From assembly GCA_035267785.1 (NCBI GenBank), contig DATFLL010000081.1:1-20678 (forward strand): a stretch of DNA of 20,678 nt. The letters are read 5' to 3'. The notes beneath the pieces are model-generated. The model searched no databases, had not been told where the DNA came from, and was given only the letters and a program-made list of their open reading frames with translations. Positions 20,434-20,678 of this stretch are shown piece after piece (within the stretch, counting starts at the first letter, position 1; every line of letters begins with the position of its first letter). Position numbers and translations under genes: made by a program. The DNA is from DATFLL01 sp035267785. Its GTDB lineage: Bacteria > Pseudomonadota > Gammaproteobacteria > DATFLL01.

Positions 20434-20678
20434 AGCAGGTCCTCCAGATGACAGGCGTCGACGAACTCCTTGCGCAGGAGGAGCCCGCGCAGGCGCCCCT
20501 GGGCGTCGACCACGGGCATGGCGCGCCCGTCGTGTGCGCGGAAGGCCTTGATGATGGTAAAGAACCCGGCCTGTTCGTCGACCACCGCGGGCGTTGTCGA
20601 CATCGCCTCTTGCACCGATGTGTCGTGGCAATCGTGGCTGAACGATTCGACGTCCTCGACCAGCCGCAGGAGCAGCTC
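20430..20678 (-). CDS. CBS-domain protein, C-terminal part (gene runs off the window)
   Basis: The reading frame is open to the window edge, so the 5' end is outside. The 82 residues present include most of a CBS domain: VQEAMSTTPAVVDEQAGFF, IIKAFRAHDGRAMPVVDAQGRLRGLLLRKEFV, in which the M-P-V-V-D-x-x-G-x-L-x-G segment is characteristic. CBS domains bind adenine nucleotides and regulate attached or partner proteins. A second CBS domain, as is usual, would lie beyond the window edge. It overlaps the HPP gene by four bases, so it is very likely a nucleotide-sensing partner of the HPP membrane protein. Confidence 0.85.
   Translation of the reverse strand, partial: ELLLRLVEDVESFSHDCHDTSVQEAMSTTPAVVDEQAGFFTIIKAFRAHDGRAMPVVDAQGRLRGLLLRKEFVDACHLEDLL

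Overview
The window reads as a chromosomal segment of a high-GC gammaproteobacterium, possibly a halophilic or sulfur-oxidising member of the Chromatiales/Ectothiorhodospirales type. That placement is inferred from GC-rich codon use, a CopL/CopA copper locus, a DUF3015 protein, a DUF4105 protein and the style of the intergenic repeats; no marker gene fixes the taxon. No rRNA, tRNA, phage, transposase or CRISPR array was seen. All genes but one lie on the minus strand.

Layout by ascending coordinate; minus-strand transcription runs from high to low. 1-900: start of a TAT-exported copper oxidase (copA), a Cys/His-rich CopL-like exported protein, and a CueR/MerR-type operator candidate upstream of both. 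896-1692: a small envelope beta-barrel-like protein and a small lipoprotein. 1823-4608: a DUF4105 protein with a barrel-like C-terminal half, translationally coupled to a lipoprotein alpha/beta hydrolase. 4638-5297: a DUF3015 secreted protein with a clear sigma70 promoter and a rho-independent terminator. 5405-5896: a four-helix membrane protein. 6169-6675: the only plus-strand gene, of unknown function. 6709-8406: NfeD-like protein, membrane protein and lipoprotein. 8407-8718: a gene-free stretch with a repeat hairpin, an 8-bp direct repeat and a 76-bp inverted repeat.

8719-14969 is the centre of the window. It holds a complete branched-chain/hydrophobic amino acid (HAAT/Liv-type) ABC importer in the order binding protein, two permeases, two ATPases. 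Three further genes follow with almost no gaps: an exported protein made of four 21-residue repeats, an exported four-cysteine protein and a SAM methyltransferase. A very strong hairpin separates the binding-protein gene from the permease genes, which fits differential expression.

15256-18039 is a tight run of six co-directional small genes: DUF2975-like or unknown membrane protein, LprI-type protein, GFA-type zinc protein, PH-like membrane protein, GNAT acetyltransferase and a two-helix membrane protein. 18263-19289 holds an RDD membrane protein and two very small genes. 19518-20678 holds a small membrane protein and an HPP-family membrane protein overlapping a CBS-domain gene that runs off the window.

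The best candidates for something undescribed are the repeat protein and four-cysteine protein attached to the Liv-type importer, and the DUF4105-barrel/lipoprotein hydrolase pair. Function of both sets is inference.
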